DNA of 64,000 nt from assembly GCA_947447825.1 (NCBI GenBank), contig CANFLL010000010.1:1-64000 (forward strand). Reading direction: 5' to 3'. Under the pieces are notes generated by a model. That model was given only the letters and a program-made list of their open reading frames with translations. It searched no databases and was not told the origin of the DNA. Source of the stretch: Chitinophagaceae bacterium. GTDB taxonomy: Bacteria > Bacteroidota > Bacteroidia > Chitinophagales > Chitinophagaceae. A program made the position numbers and the translations under genes. Below are positions 1-8,586 of the stretch, piece by piece; position 1 is the first letter of the stretch, and every line of letters begins with the position of its first letter.

Positions 1-1
1 T

Positions 2-133
2 CATGCTTATATAGTTCGTAGAGAAGATTATTCACGTTGGGGGAAGTACAAAAATATACTCAATATCATTACGTTTTGTATTCATATATCTATAGTATTA
101 AGTGTTGTTTCGCACTTTATTCATTATGATTAA
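2..133 (+). CDS. C-terminal end of an unidentified protein (partial)
   Basis: An open frame runs from the window edge to a TAA at 131-133 and gives about 43 residues. A charged stretch (REDYSRWGKYKN) is followed by a hydrophobic segment (IITFCIHISIVLSVVSHF) that could be one membrane helix at the very C-terminus. I do not recognise the family. It lies on the same strand as the ArnT-like gene 160 bp downstream, so it may belong to the same envelope-glycan region, but that is inference. A chance open frame cannot be excluded, because only the last 44 codons are visible. Confidence 0.4.
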   Translation, partial: HAYIVRREDYSRWGKYKNILNIITFCIHISIVLSVVSHFIHYD

Positions 134-291
134 TTTATTCTAAACTGAAATCTGGATAAAAATGTATTTCCCCACATTGTTTTTTTTTTATGCTTTAGGT
201 AAAGTCAATATTTAGTTTTTCTACTTCTTATTTTAAGCACAACTTACTTACATTCGTCCCACTGTATTATTTGTTCACTCAACTGCTAAAC

Positions 292-1971
292 ATGTTAAGA
301 TCTAAAGAAGCAAATCCTCTGGAAATATGGTTGAACAAATGGTTTTATTTGTTATTGGGCATTGGGATATTTGTAAATGCAACAGGACTTTTTATAACGA
401 TACTTGATTCTGATGGAACGCTTTATGCTTGCATTGCCAAAACAATTACGCAAACAGGCGATTTTATCAATCTAAAAGTACAGGGAATGGATTGGTTGGA
501 TAAGCCCCACTTCCCTTTCTGGATGGCGGCTATTAGCTACAAAATATTTGGAATTAATACGATTGCCTACAAGCTTCCCGCCTTTCTTTTTTGGCTTATG
601 GGATGTGTCTACACTTATCAGTTTGCAAAGAAAGCTTACAGCAAACGTGTAGCACAATTGAGTGCATTAATGTATGTTACCGCTACTCATTTATTCATTT
701 CAAACAACGATGTCAGGGCAGAACCTTATCTGACTGGCTTACTGATTGGAGCGGTTTACCATTACTATCTTGCTGCAAACAGTAAGAATTGGATTAAGGA
801 CATGTTGATTGCCTCGTTTTATACGGGATGTGCCTTGATGACCAAAGGTCCTTTTATATTGATAGCAATAGGAGGTGGGTTTATAGTAGAATGGATAATT
901 AAAAAGGACTGGAAACAGTTTTACAGCATCAAATGGTTGGTAGCAATAGTATTGGTATTACTATTTACATTGCCAGAATTGTATTGCCTATACTTTCAGT
1001 TCGACTTGCATCCTGAGAAGATAGTATTCGATAAAACAGGCGTATCTGGTGTACGTTTCTTTTGGTGGGATAGCCAGTTCGGACGCTTCTTCAACAATGG
1101 CCCTATCCGTGGCGAAGGAGACAAATTCTTTTACTTACATACAATCATTTGGGCTTTTCTACCTTGGAGTTTGTTGTTTTACATGGCTTGTGGATGGAAG
1201 ATCAAAAGCATTAGAGAGCGCAGTCGTTTACATGAGTACATCACATTTGGCGGAGGAATGTTAATGTTCTTTGTTTTCTCTATGTCCAAGTTTCAATTGC
1301 CACATTATATCAATGTAATACTTCCATTTTTCTGTGTATTTACTGCACAATATGTATTGCAAATTACCAATTCGTCGATAGTAAGAGTAGTAAGATGGAT
1401 ACAATATGTATTAATAGTAGCCATGTTTTTAGTGATGGGTTTGCTGCTTTTCTTTTATCGACCAGAGCAGTATACACTTGCAATTGCCATCATTGCGGTA
1501 ACTGCAACAGGCAGTTTATTATTGTTCAATAAAGATGCACTCACTGGTGCAATTGGTAAAAGTTTTATTGCAGTGATAGGCGTATTTCTCTTTTTAAATA
1601 CCTGCATCTATCCATCATTGATGCAGTACCAGTCTGGTAGTAAGGCTGCTGCTTTTGTGAATGATAGGTTTACCGATGTGGGTGAGGCAACCATGTTTAA
1701 TGAAAACTCTTACTCATTTACATTCTATAGCCATAAGCCTATTTTCTTTGGTAATATAGATACGTTGAAAGCAAAGGCAAAAGTTGCTCCTGTAATAGTT
1801 TATACCAACAAACAAGGATTAGATTCACTAAAAAATAGTGGCTTTAGTACTAACATTCCTAAGGCATTCAACTTCTTTCATGCTAGTGAGTTGACAGGCA
1901 CTTTCATCAATTATAGAACCCGCGAAAGTGAATTGAAGCAACATTATGTGGTGAAGGTGTTGTATCGTTAA
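292..1971 (+). CDS. ArnT/PMT-like membrane glycosyltransferase
   Basis: About 559 residues and a polytopic inner-membrane protein of the ArnT/PMT_2 (GT39/GT83) type, which moves a sugar from a polyprenyl-phosphate carrier to a lipid or protein on the periplasmic side. Seen in the sequence: one N-terminal helix, then a first periplasmic loop with acidic residues (DSDGTLYACIAK) and the DKPHFPFW segment that matches the KPP-FW motif of ArnT. NDVRAEP follows, then about ten further hydrophobic segments and a soluble C-terminal part. A TTG at 271 opens the same frame, but the ATG at 292 is preferred. There is no clear ribosome binding site, as is normal for Bacteroidota. The acceptor cannot be told; lipid A or another envelope lipid is most likely from the family. 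Confidence 0.8.
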   Translation: MLRSKEANPLEIWLNKWFYLLLGIGIFVNATGLFITILDSDGTLYACIAKTITQTGDFINLKVQGMDWLDKPHFPFWMAAISYKIFGINTIAYKLPAFLFWLMGCVYTYQFAKKAYSKRVAQLSALMYVTATHLFISNNDVRAEPYLTGLLIGAVYHYYLAANSKNWIKDMLIASFYTGCALMTKGPFILIAIGGGFIVEWIIKKDWKQFYSIKWLVAIVLVLLFTLPELYCLYFQFDLHPEKIVFDKTGVSGVRFFWWDSQFGRFFNNGPIRGEGDKFFYLHTIIWAFLPWSLLFYMACGWKIKSIRERSRLHEYITFGGGMLMFFVFSMSKFQLPHYINVILPFFCVFTAQYVLQITNSSIVRVVRWIQYVLIVAMFLVMGLLLFFYRPEQYTLAIAIIAVTATGSLLLFNKDALTGAIGKSFIAVIGVFLFLNTCIYPSLMQYQSGSKAAAFVNDRFTDVGEATMFNENSYSFTFYSHKPIFFGNIDTLKAKAKVAPVIVYTNKQGLDSLKNSGFSTNIPKAFNFFHASELTGTFINYRTRESELKQHYVVKVLYR

Positions 1972-2038
1972 TCGTTGACCGTATTACCGTTTACCGACGT
2001 GCACTTCGGTAAACGGTAATACGGTATTTCGGTAAACA
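1972..2038. repeat. Heptad-periodic hairpin element H1
   Basis: It begins directly after the stop codon of the glycosyltransferase gene. A 20-bp perfect inverted repeat (1978-1997 with 2006-2025) encloses an 8-base loop, and the sequence repeats every 7 bp (TTACCGT, TTACCGA; CGGTAAA, CGGTAAT). It shares CCGTATTACCG with element H2, which lies beyond the next gene. It may act as a transcription terminator or as a mobile intergenic hairpin; there is no T-run after the stem. Confidence 0.75.
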
Positions 2039-2046
2039 AAATAATT

Positions 2047-2505
2047 ATGAAAAATATAAAATGGTTATGTAAGTCTTTCAATGAACTCAAACCAAACGAG
2101 TTATATGCAGTATTACGTTTAAGAAGTGAAGTATTTGTAGTGGAGCAGAATTGTGTGTTTTTGGAAATTGATAATAAAGATCAGATTGCATACCATTTAT
2201 TGGGATATAAGGACGATGATTTAGTTGCTTACACTCGCTTGCTTGATAAGAATACTGCTTATAAATTGATGAGTATCGGCAGGGTTGTTACATCTCCTAA
2301 ATATCGAGGAACGGGTGCTGGTAAGGCATTGATGGAAGAATCTATTAAACGCTGCTATGAATTGTTTGGTAAGGATGATATTAAGATTGGCGCACAACTT
2401 TACCTGCGAAAGTTCTATGAGAGTCTTGGCTTTAAACAATCAAGTGAAATGTATTTAGAAGATGATATTGAGCATATTGAAATGATAAAGCAGGTTGACA
2501 GTTAA
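2047..2505 (+). CDS. elaA: ElaA-family GNAT N-acetyltransferase
   Basis: 152 residues, the normal length for ElaA, a small cytoplasmic GNAT enzyme that uses acetyl-CoA and whose physiological acceptor is not well known. The N-terminal part with LYAVLRLRSEVFVVEQ and the conserved acidic stretch is typical of the family. The acetyl-CoA-binding loop is visible at residues 87-93 (RGTGAGK), followed by a helix (ALMEESI) and the C-terminal YLRKFYESLGF segment, where GNAT proteins place a catalytic tyrosine. The gene sits between two related hairpin elements (H1 and H2), so it is probably transcribed alone. The family call is firm; the substrate is unknown. Confidence 0.9.
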   Translation: MKNIKWLCKSFNELKPNELYAVLRLRSEVFVVEQNCVFLEIDNKDQIAYHLLGYKDDDLVAYTRLLDKNTAYKLMSIGRVVTSPKYRGTGAGKALMEESIKRCYELFGKDDIKIGAQLYLRKFYESLGFKQSSEMYLEDDIEHIEMIKQVDS

Positions 2506-2566
2506 CCGTATTACCGCTACGACACTTCGGTTAACTGTTAACGGTTAACGGTAATACGGTAAACGA
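2501..2566. repeat. Heptad-periodic hairpin element H2
   Basis: It overlaps the TAA of the elaA-like gene and fills the space to the stop codon of the convergent dioxygenase gene. A 12-bp inverted repeat (2505-2516 with 2549-2560, ACCGTATTACCG) flanks heptads of the form ACGGTTA. The sequence is related to H1. It may serve as a shared bidirectional terminator. Confidence 0.7.
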
Positions 2567-2573
2567 ATAAAGT

Positions 2574-3458
2574 CTATCCTATCTGAAAACACCGCATACT
2601 CAAACTCCCAAACTCGTATCCTTCATAAATGTATTTAATTGGTTCATTAGCATTTGCCAATCCCAAAGTGTACAACATAGGAAGGTAATGGTCGTTAGAC
2701 GGCACTGAAAGAATAGCAGACTTACCATACTTTTCATATTCTACCAAAGGTTGAAAGTCCCTTTTGTCTATATTATTTTTCACAAACAAATCAAAGTCTT
2801 GTGCCCAGTCAAAAGGCTTTCCATAAGCATTATTCCAATCAAGTAAACGTAGATTATGAACAATATTACCACTGCCAAGTATCAGCACACCCTTCTCTCT
2901 AAGCTTACCCAATTCTCGCCCAAGGTTATAATGAAACAAAGGTGACTTTTCAAAATCTATACTCATCTCAAACACAGGTACATCAGCATCTGGATATATA
3001 TGCCTCAAAACTGTCCATGCGCCATGATCTAATCCCATTTCAATTTTTTCCTTTACAGCCACAGATGTTACAGTACTTATCAATTCCTTCGCTAGCTTAG
3101 GATGCCCTTTGGGTTCATATTTCACTTCAAATAACTCCTTAGGAAATCCACCAAAGTCGTAGATAGTTTTTGGCCAAGGATTAGTACTTACGTAAGTGCC
3201 AATAGTTTGCCAGTGTGCCGAAATAACCAATATGGCATTAGGTTTCTCCAGCGTTTTACCCAATTTATTTAGGGATTGTGTAAAGCTATTATCGTAAATG
3301 GCATTCATTGGGTTGCCATGTCCTATAAATAATACGGGCATCTTTTGGGTAGATTGAAACCCATCCGTAATTGTTTTCAGTTCATTCAAATTCAAATTCA
3401 TACTACTTGCTATTAAAGGCATTGCTGCCAGATGTTTAATAAAAGATTTCCTATTCAT
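2574..3458 (-). CDS. ygiD: LigB/DODA-type extradiol dioxygenase (YgiD-like)
   Basis: 294 residues; class III extradiol ring-cleavage dioxygenase, the group named 4,5-DOPA dioxygenase. Metal-binding histidines characteristic of the fold are visible: His47 in FIGHGNPMNA and His82 in VISAHW, with His145 (DHGAW), His201 (GSGNIVHNLR) and His257 (NDHYLPM) at the other conserved places. Residues 1-38 are an extra N-terminal segment with a basic start (MNRKSFIKHL) and a hydrophobic stretch. This resembles an export signal or anchor, which the E. coli enzyme lacks. The true aromatic substrate is unknown. The gene is convergent with the elaA-like gene and has 356 bp of non-coding DNA upstream. Confidence 0.85.
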   Translation of the reverse strand: MNRKSFIKHLAAMPLIASSMNLNLNELKTITDGFQSTQKMPVLFIGHGNPMNAIYDNSFTQSLNKLGKTLEKPNAILVISAHWQTIGTYVSTNPWPKTIYDFGGFPKELFEVKYEPKGHPKLAKELISTVTSVAVKEKIEMGLDHGAWTVLRHIYPDADVPVFEMSIDFEKSPLFHYNLGRELGKLREKGVLILGSGNIVHNLRLLDWNNAYGKPFDWAQDFDLFVKNNIDKRDFQPLVEYEKYGKSAILSVPSNDHYLPMLYTLGLANANEPIKYIYEGYEFGSLSMRCFQIG

Positions 3459-3814
3459 AACTAATCAACCTTTTTATGCTATAGCAAAAGTCTGTTATCA
3501 ATTTTATTTATCAATTGATTTTGGATAAGAAATATAAGTTCAAATAAATTTAGGTTCTCTGAGGCTGACTTGATTATTTTAGTAATTCATGATAATTTGA
3601 TTTATAGTGGGAAGGCTTTGGCATTTATAAATATGAACCATTATCAGATTTTTCTTTATTTCCTTTTGAAAAATACTTGAAAGAGTCAATTGAAGGACTT
3701 GAAGATTAATGTGAATAAATGACTCTATTATCTATTTAATAAAAGCAAATATTATTTAATTACGATTTCAAAGTAAATAAGAATTATGCTAATACACCAG
3801 TAAAGACAAAAATC
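3459..3814. other. Intergenic region with a possible gene remnant
   Basis: AT-rich and without an intact gene. A 33-codon frame at 3608-3709 on the plus strand (beginning WEGFGIYKYEPLSDF) ends in TAA and reads like the C-terminus of a real protein. A second frame just upstream (3550-3640, with DNLIYSGKA) reads like an earlier part of the same kind of sequence. This suggests a decayed gene with a frameshift, but the evidence is only amino-acid composition. Confidence 0.25.
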
Positions 3815-4966
3815 TTAAACCTTAATATAAATCTTCTTTTTATCCAATAAATACACAATCATCCAGTAAAAAGAAATCATACATAAGGCATAAAGTAAGG
3901 AGCCAATACGTAAATCGGTAGAAACATCTTTACATATATGTAGGTAAAACCAATTGTAGGGGGTCGTAAATACTTTCTTACCAGCTTCATCCAAATGATC
4001 TACCCATCTTGCTAAGGCTAATACCCTCGGTAGAAATCCACTCAAAACGAATATGAACAGAGGATTCTTGCCAAACACATCGAAGAAGCGACTCCAAACA
4101 CCACGGGCTTCTATAAACTCTATCAGATAAATTAATATTGAAAGTGTGAGCGTGGCGAGGCCAGTTGTATAAACAGTATAACTGCTAGACCATGTTTTTT
4201 TGGTGATAGGATACACATAATCCCAACAATAACCAGCACATACCAATAGCGTTCCGGCAACAAATAGATTAGTAAGCATTTCGTAGGTTTTGCCCTTTGT
4301 TTGAATATAATTGCCTATCAAATAGCCAAGCAGCACTTGAACAATGGCGGCTGGTGTACTAGCCAATCCCTCAGGATCGAAGGGAATACCTTCACCTTTA
4401 TACATGTGAGAGATACCTAATATTTTCATGTCGATGGCTGTGCCAAAAAAACCATTTAAGCTGTGTGGGCTTTCTTGGTTTCCCAACAAGATACAAATCA
4501 TCCAATAGAGTAAGAGGGTGATGCAACCAAAAAGATATGTGCCACGTAGTTTGAGAAAATATATTATGAGAGAGGCACTACAATAACAGATAGCTATTCT
4601 TTGCAATACACCCATGATGCGTACTAGCTGCCACGGTTTTGGAATCAGGATTTCATTATCCCATTTAACAAAAGGACACCAATTGAGAAACAATCCAATT
4701 CCAAAAATTAGTAGGCTTCGCTTAATAACTTTTTTTAGCATTGGTGTAGTTCCTTCCTTTTCAAAGCGAGGCATTACAAAAGCCAAGGCATTGCCCACTG
4801 CAAAGAGAAAGAAAGGAAAAACAAGGTCGGTAGGTGTGCAGCCATGCCAAGGAGCATGATCGAGAGGGGAGAAGATGTAGTCCCAACTGCCAGGATTGTT
4901 AACCAATATCATTAGTGCCACCGTGGCTCCCCGAAACACATCTAAAGAATAATAACGTTGATTCAT
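3815..4966 (-). CDS. HGSNAT-like membrane acyltransferase (DUF5009/DUF1624 type)
   Basis: 383 residues with about ten transmembrane segments. The N-terminal YSLDVFRGATVALMILVNNPG and the following HAPWHGCTPTDLVFPFFLF are the hallmark of bacterial relatives of heparan-alpha-glucosaminide N-acetyltransferase. These enzymes carry an acetyl group from cytoplasmic acetyl-CoA across the membrane to an amino sugar or glycan. The first loop contains the histidines expected to take part in acetyl transfer. In Bacteroidota such genes often sit near glycan-degradation genes; here the neighbours give no clear hint. The ATG at 4966 is the obvious start. The family assignment is secure; the acceptor is not known. 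Confidence 0.85.
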   Translation of the reverse strand: MNQRYYSLDVFRGATVALMILVNNPGSWDYIFSPLDHAPWHGCTPTDLVFPFFLFAVGNALAFVMPRFEKEGTTPMLKKVIKRSLLIFGIGLFLNWCPFVKWDNEILIPKPWQLVRIMGVLQRIAICYCSASLIIYFLKLRGTYLFGCITLLLYWMICILLGNQESPHSLNGFFGTAIDMKILGISHMYKGEGIPFDPEGLASTPAAIVQVLLGYLIGNYIQTKGKTYEMLTNLFVAGTLLVCAGYCWDYVYPITKKTWSSSYTVYTTGLATLTLSILIYLIEFIEARGVWSRFFDVFGKNPLFIFVLSGFLPRVLALARWVDHLDEAGKKVFTTPYNWFYLHICKDVSTDLRIGSLLYALCMISFYWMIVYLLDKKKIYIKV

Positions 4967-5181
4967 AACAAAATATATTATTGTTTAATGGTCATTTATT
5001 TTGCACTAAACCACAATGTACAGTGAGTAGCTACACGAAGGACATAAAGATTGGTTGTCTACTTTAGTGATTCAACATCGTCTGTAAACCATAATCCTAT
5101 TGTTCCATTGAAATCCCGTTTCTCCATCTTTCTGAGTTATTGCCTACAACTTCATACTCTCAACTTCCTATCTAGTAATGT

Positions 5182-6465
5182 TTAATGAGCGAAATCAAAA
5201 TCATAATTACCTTTTATCCGTTCGAGAGGTGGGTTAAAATAACCATATTTCACATTTGGAAACTCTTCCTTTATCAAATCTTGTAATTGTTTTACGCCCA
5301 TAATTTCTCCTGTGTCGGTAGCACCAATTTGTTCAAGATACCAATCTGGATCAATATTAAAGTTGCGCCATTGAATCATACTTAGGTCAGTTTCTTTAAT
5401 CAACCATCGCAAAGCCTCATATTCTTCAATGCTGTCCGTCATACCCGGAAAAACAAAATAGTTGATGCTTGCCCAACCGCCATAACTACGCACTACCTTT
5501 AAACTTTCAACAATATCTTCAAACTGATAATTATTCGGACGATAATAAGGTGTGTAAATGTGTTTTCTAGCCGAGTTGGTACTTACTCTAATACTGTTCA
5601 ATCCTGCTTCGCACAATGCTTTTACTGCATCTGGTTTTGAACCATTTGTATTAATATTTATGCTGCCGTTGGGCGTATGTTTTCTTATTTCAATGATAGA
5701 ATCCCTGATAGTTTCCCACATAAGCAATGGTTCGCCTTCACAACCTTGTCCAAAACTAATGATGGGGTATGGTGCATTCATTAAATGCGGTACCGTAAAT
5801 TCTACTATTTCTTCTGGTGTAGGTTTAAATGTTAGCCTATCTTGTGTGGCAACTATGGTTTCTTCTTCTGGTTGAAAAGAAATGCAACCTATGCAATTAG
5901 CGTTGCAAGCAGGGGATGTTGGCACAGGACATTCCCATCTTCCCAAAGATAAATTTCTGGCTGCCGGACAAGTATAAGTCATACAACAGTTTTCCATTAG
6001 GTGTTTCACCAACCTGTTATGCGGATAAGCTTCAAGCAGATGATTGGTGCCAGATTCTATTTTTGCATCATCATATCCCACCGCTTCTTGCCTAATATCT
6101 GCTTCAATTCTTACGGCAGTAACATAAAATTTGTCATCTTCCCAGCCAGCAGCGGTATAACAAAACAGAGGTAGTGTTGGTGCATCGGGCATTGTTTCAT
6201 AAGCAGCCATAAACAAACCAGTATGTGCGGGTGGTATAAAAGCTGCCACAGCCCAACCTTTCTCACAAAGGCGCATATCCCCACTTTCTACATCAATGCC
6301 AATTCCCCTTCTACCAGGCAATTCATACAGATTGCCTCCCTCTGGAAGTTCTATCCAATCCTTATCTTCCACAGGATAAGCGTCCCAACCTGCACGCCCC
6401 ACAGCATACAATGTAGTATCCTCGAATATGTTTCCATTACCATCAGAATATAGTACGTAAGGCAT
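5182..6465 (-). CDS. Radical SAM protein
   Basis: 427 residues. The radical-SAM [4Fe-4S] motif CxxxCxxC is at Cys187, Cys191 and Cys194 (CNANCIGC), followed by a TIM-barrel-like region with SFGQGCEGEPLL and ININTNGS, which match the glycine-rich and strand motifs of the superfamily. The first 155 residues form a separate N-terminal part without a motif I know. Just before the cluster motif are four further cysteines (Cys160, Cys161, Cys166, Cys179), which might hold a second metal or cluster. The protein is related to activating-enzyme or AstB/QueE-like folds, but I cannot name a substrate. It is the only gene in its transcription unit as far as spacing shows. Confidence 0.8.
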   Translation of the reverse strand: MPYVLYSDGNGNIFEDTTLYAVGRAGWDAYPVEDKDWIELPEGGNLYELPGRRGIGIDVESGDMRLCEKGWAVAAFIPPAHTGLFMAAYETMPDAPTLPLFCYTAAGWEDDKFYVTAVRIEADIRQEAVGYDDAKIESGTNHLLEAYPHNRLVKHLMENCCMTYTCPAARNLSLGRWECPVPTSPACNANCIGCISFQPEEETIVATQDRLTFKPTPEEIVEFTVPHLMNAPYPIISFGQGCEGEPLLMWETIRDSIIEIRKHTPNGSININTNGSKPDAVKALCEAGLNSIRVSTNSARKHIYTPYYRPNNYQFEDIVESLKVVRSYGGWASINYFVFPGMTDSIEEYEALRWLIKETDLSMIQWRNFNIDPDWYLEQIGATDTGEIMGVKQLQDLIKEEFPNVKYGYFNPPLERIKGNYDFDFAH

Positions 6466-6466
6466 A

Positions 6467-6540
6467 TAATTAGTTTATAATTTATAATTAAAAATTGAGA
6501 GTTGAGTTGAAAGTAGAGAGTCAAAAGTCGAAAGTCAATA
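6467..6540. repeat. Heptad-periodic tract H3a
   Basis: About ten consecutive 7-bp units, first TTATAAT type and then AAAGTCG/AAAGTCA type. The tract is roughly the reverse complement of tract H3b 70 bp away, so the pair forms a large imperfect inverted repeat in the gap between two minus-strand genes. Confidence 0.65.
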
Positions 6541-6610
6541 CCTAGAAATTTGAGTTCTTTATGAATTATGATTTAATCTCTTTTGAACTTAATAAAATTG
6601 AATAGTGAAT

Positions 6611-6735
6611 TTCAACTTTTGACTCTCAACTTTCTACTCTCTACTTTTGACTTTCGACTCTCAACTTTCGACTTTCGACTCTCTACTTTCAACTTTTGAC
6701 TTTTAACTCTCAACTTTTAACTCTCAACTCTTAAT
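6611..6735. repeat. Heptad-periodic tract H3b
   Basis: About 17 units of 7 bp following the pattern (A/G/T)ACT(T/C)T(T/C), for example AACTTTT, GACTCTC, AACTTTC, TACTCTC. It runs over the stop codon of the neighbouring minus-strand gene (6717-6719), so the last residues of that protein are encoded by the repeat. Confidence 0.7.
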
Positions 6736-7292
6736 TTGCAAAACTGATTGAATTCTGCTTCAATGTTAGCATCAGTTGCAGAATCAGTATTGTGCTGAAT
6801 GAGTGTATTATTCTTTAAATCAATAGTTAATAATCCATCTTTCAAAACAATGTTGGTTATTTCATTCCAAGTATATTTTTTTTGAGGAAAACTGTTAAAA
6901 ACTATTTCTTCATTATCTAAAGCTACCTCAGGTGAAACTTTAACGGGCTTCTCCATAAAACAAGCAACTAAGTAAATAGCTGCTATCCATGCACCTGTTG
7001 GCACAATAAACCATCCCCAAGCCGCAAACATTAAAGCAAAACGATAATAGGGTATAAGGCCTCTTCGCTGTTGCCAACTACAGAAGCTCCACCATGAAAT
7101 TATCGCCACAGAAATGAAGACTAATAGCCATGCCAAGCTAGGAGTTAGTTTTGTGTTATGATGGTATAAAGTAAAAAAAGAATCGAAAATAAATGCAGCT
7201 AATGCAAGCAGTAACATTAGTTTACTGATGTTGTCTATCAGTTCAAATGACTTCTTTTTTAGTACAATAATGTATTCGTAAGTTTTTGCCAT
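6717..7292 (-). CDS. Small membrane protein of unknown function
   Basis: 191 residues with four hydrophobic segments: about residues 22-42, 52-70, 82-98 and 100-112. A cytoplasmic C-terminal part follows (VFNSFPQKKYTWNEITNIVLKDGLLTIDLKNNTLIQHN) that resembles a membrane-proximal PH-like sheet. Similar proteins occur in Bacteroidota, but I do not know a function. The final residues (KLRVES) are encoded inside the heptad tract H3b, so the C-terminus has probably been altered by the repeat. A TAnnTTTG box lies 18 bp upstream of the start (7310-7317). Confidence 0.65.
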   Translation of the reverse strand: MAKTYEYIIVLKKKSFELIDNISKLMLLLALAAFIFDSFFTLYHHNTKLTPSLAWLLVFISVAIISWWSFCSWQQRRGLIPYYRFALMFAAWGWFIVPTGAWIAAIYLVACFMEKPVKVSPEVALDNEEIVFNSFPQKKYTWNEITNIVLKDGLLTIDLKNNTLIQHNTDSATDANIEAEFNQFCKLRVES

Positions 7293-7309
7293 ATCCTATT
7301 TTAAGTTGG

Positions 7310-7317
7310 CAAATGTA
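7310..7317 (-). promoter_or_regulatory. -7 promoter box (TACATTTG)
   Basis: The minus strand reads TACATTTG, a match to the Bacteroidota -7 consensus TAnnTTTG, 18 bp before the ATG at 7292. I see no good -33 TTTG at the usual distance. Confidence 0.4.
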
Positions 7318-7469
7318 AGTGTAGGAAGCCTATTAAGGTTTGGGAAGATTAAAATGGAGAATTTGTTCAATTGCGTTCCTTATTTCGTAACCTTCCCCTA
7401 TATTGCAGGTTCTTGTATTTTATAGACTATTTATAAGTTGATAAAATATTGTTTCGAAACGTGGAAAAT

Positions 7470-8243
7470 ATGAATTTTACAGATAAACTTAAGCATTTCA
7501 AATTAGTTCGATCAATCATTTACATAGTTGTAGGGTTTATAACTTATCCTGGATTAGCCATCATCAATAAAATAAAAATTACAGGTACAGAACACATTAA
7601 AAACCTTCCAAAGCATAATGTTTTATTTGTAAGTAATCACCAAACCTATTTTGCCGATGTGATGGCGTTTATACACATTTTCTGTGCGGTGAAATGGCGT
7701 AAAGAAAATAGACTTGGATTGCCTTATTATCTGCTGTTTCCTATTACCAACCTCTATTATGTTGCAGCCGAAGAAACAATGAAAGGTAGTTTTATTAGTC
7801 GCTTTTTTATTATGGCTGGAGCAATAATGGTAAAGCGAACTTGGCGAGCAGAAGGGAAAGAAGTAAGGCGAGGTTTGGATCCATCAGATACACGAAAAAT
7901 TGAGGAAGCCCTTAGCACCAGTTGGGTTATTACTTTTCCTCAAGGCACAACTAAGCCTTTTGCCCCTGGTAGAAAAGGGACTGCATTCCTCATTAAAAGT
8001 AATAGACCCATTGTGGTGCCAGTGGTAATTAATGGATTCTGGCGCGCCTTTACTAAAAAAGGATTAACGTTTAAAAAGAAAGGTTCGTTGCTTACTGTTC
8101 GTTTTAAACCACCAATGGTTATAGATTATGATGCGCCTAATGAGGTTATACTCGATCAAGTAATGGATGCCATTGAACAAAGCAAAAAGTTTATGCTATT
8201 AGGCAAACACCATAGAGAGAATAACGTGGCTACAACAAGCTAG
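7470..8243 (+). CDS. PlsC-like lysophospholipid acyltransferase
   Basis: 257 residues from the ATG at 7470; a TTG at 7449 opens the same frame but is less likely. It resembles 1-acyl-sn-glycerol-3-phosphate acyltransferase, which acylates lysophosphatidic acid at the membrane. An N-terminal hydrophobic segment (IIYIVVGFITYPGLAII) precedes the active-site region SNHQTYFAD at residues 55-63. The second motif is FPQGTTKPF and a third is PVVPVVING-like. The motifs deviate from classical PlsC: His and Asp are separated by five residues (HQTYFAD) instead of four, and the usual FPEGTR is FPQGTT. The protein may therefore be a Bacteroidota-specific branch with a different acceptor. Confidence 0.75.
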   Translation: MNFTDKLKHFKLVRSIIYIVVGFITYPGLAIINKIKITGTEHIKNLPKHNVLFVSNHQTYFADVMAFIHIFCAVKWRKENRLGLPYYLLFPITNLYYVAAEETMKGSFISRFFIMAGAIMVKRTWRAEGKEVRRGLDPSDTRKIEEALSTSWVITFPQGTTKPFAPGRKGTAFLIKSNRPIVVPVVINGFWRAFTKKGLTFKKKGSLLTVRFKPPMVIDYDAPNEVILDQVMDAIEQSKKFMLLGKHHRENNVATTS

Positions 8244-8269
8244 AAATAGAGTTAATTAAAAGAGAGCTC

Positions 8270-8542
8270 TCTCTTACAAATGGATGGCTCTCTTTTACCT
8301 AATTATAGCTTTCTTTTACAAAAGGATGGCTTTCTTTTACCAAGTGATAGCACTCTTTTACAAAAGGATGGTTGTCTTTTACCTAATGATAGCTTTCTTT
8401 TACCAAAGGATGGCTGTCTTTTACAAAAGGATAGCACTCTTTTACCAAATGATAGCTTTCTTTTACCAAATGATAGCTTTCTTTTACCAAGTGATGGCTG
8501 TCTTTTACCAAATGATGGCTCTCTTTTGCTCAAAGACAGCTA
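8270..8542. repeat. 21-bp tandem array A1, 13 units
   Basis: Thirteen head-to-tail units of exactly 21 bp with the core TCTTTTAC(C/A)AAA followed by GATAGC or GATGGC. Three units contain a perfect inverted repeat CTTTT-AC-AAAAG with a 2-bp centre. The array fills the gap between the convergent acyltransferase and TonB-receptor genes. It keeps long frames open in several phases because 21 is a multiple of three; these are not taken as genes. Confidence 0.95.
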
Positions 8543-8586
8543 TCATTAACCTTTTAAGAACTATCTTACTAACAAAAGTTGAAAGT

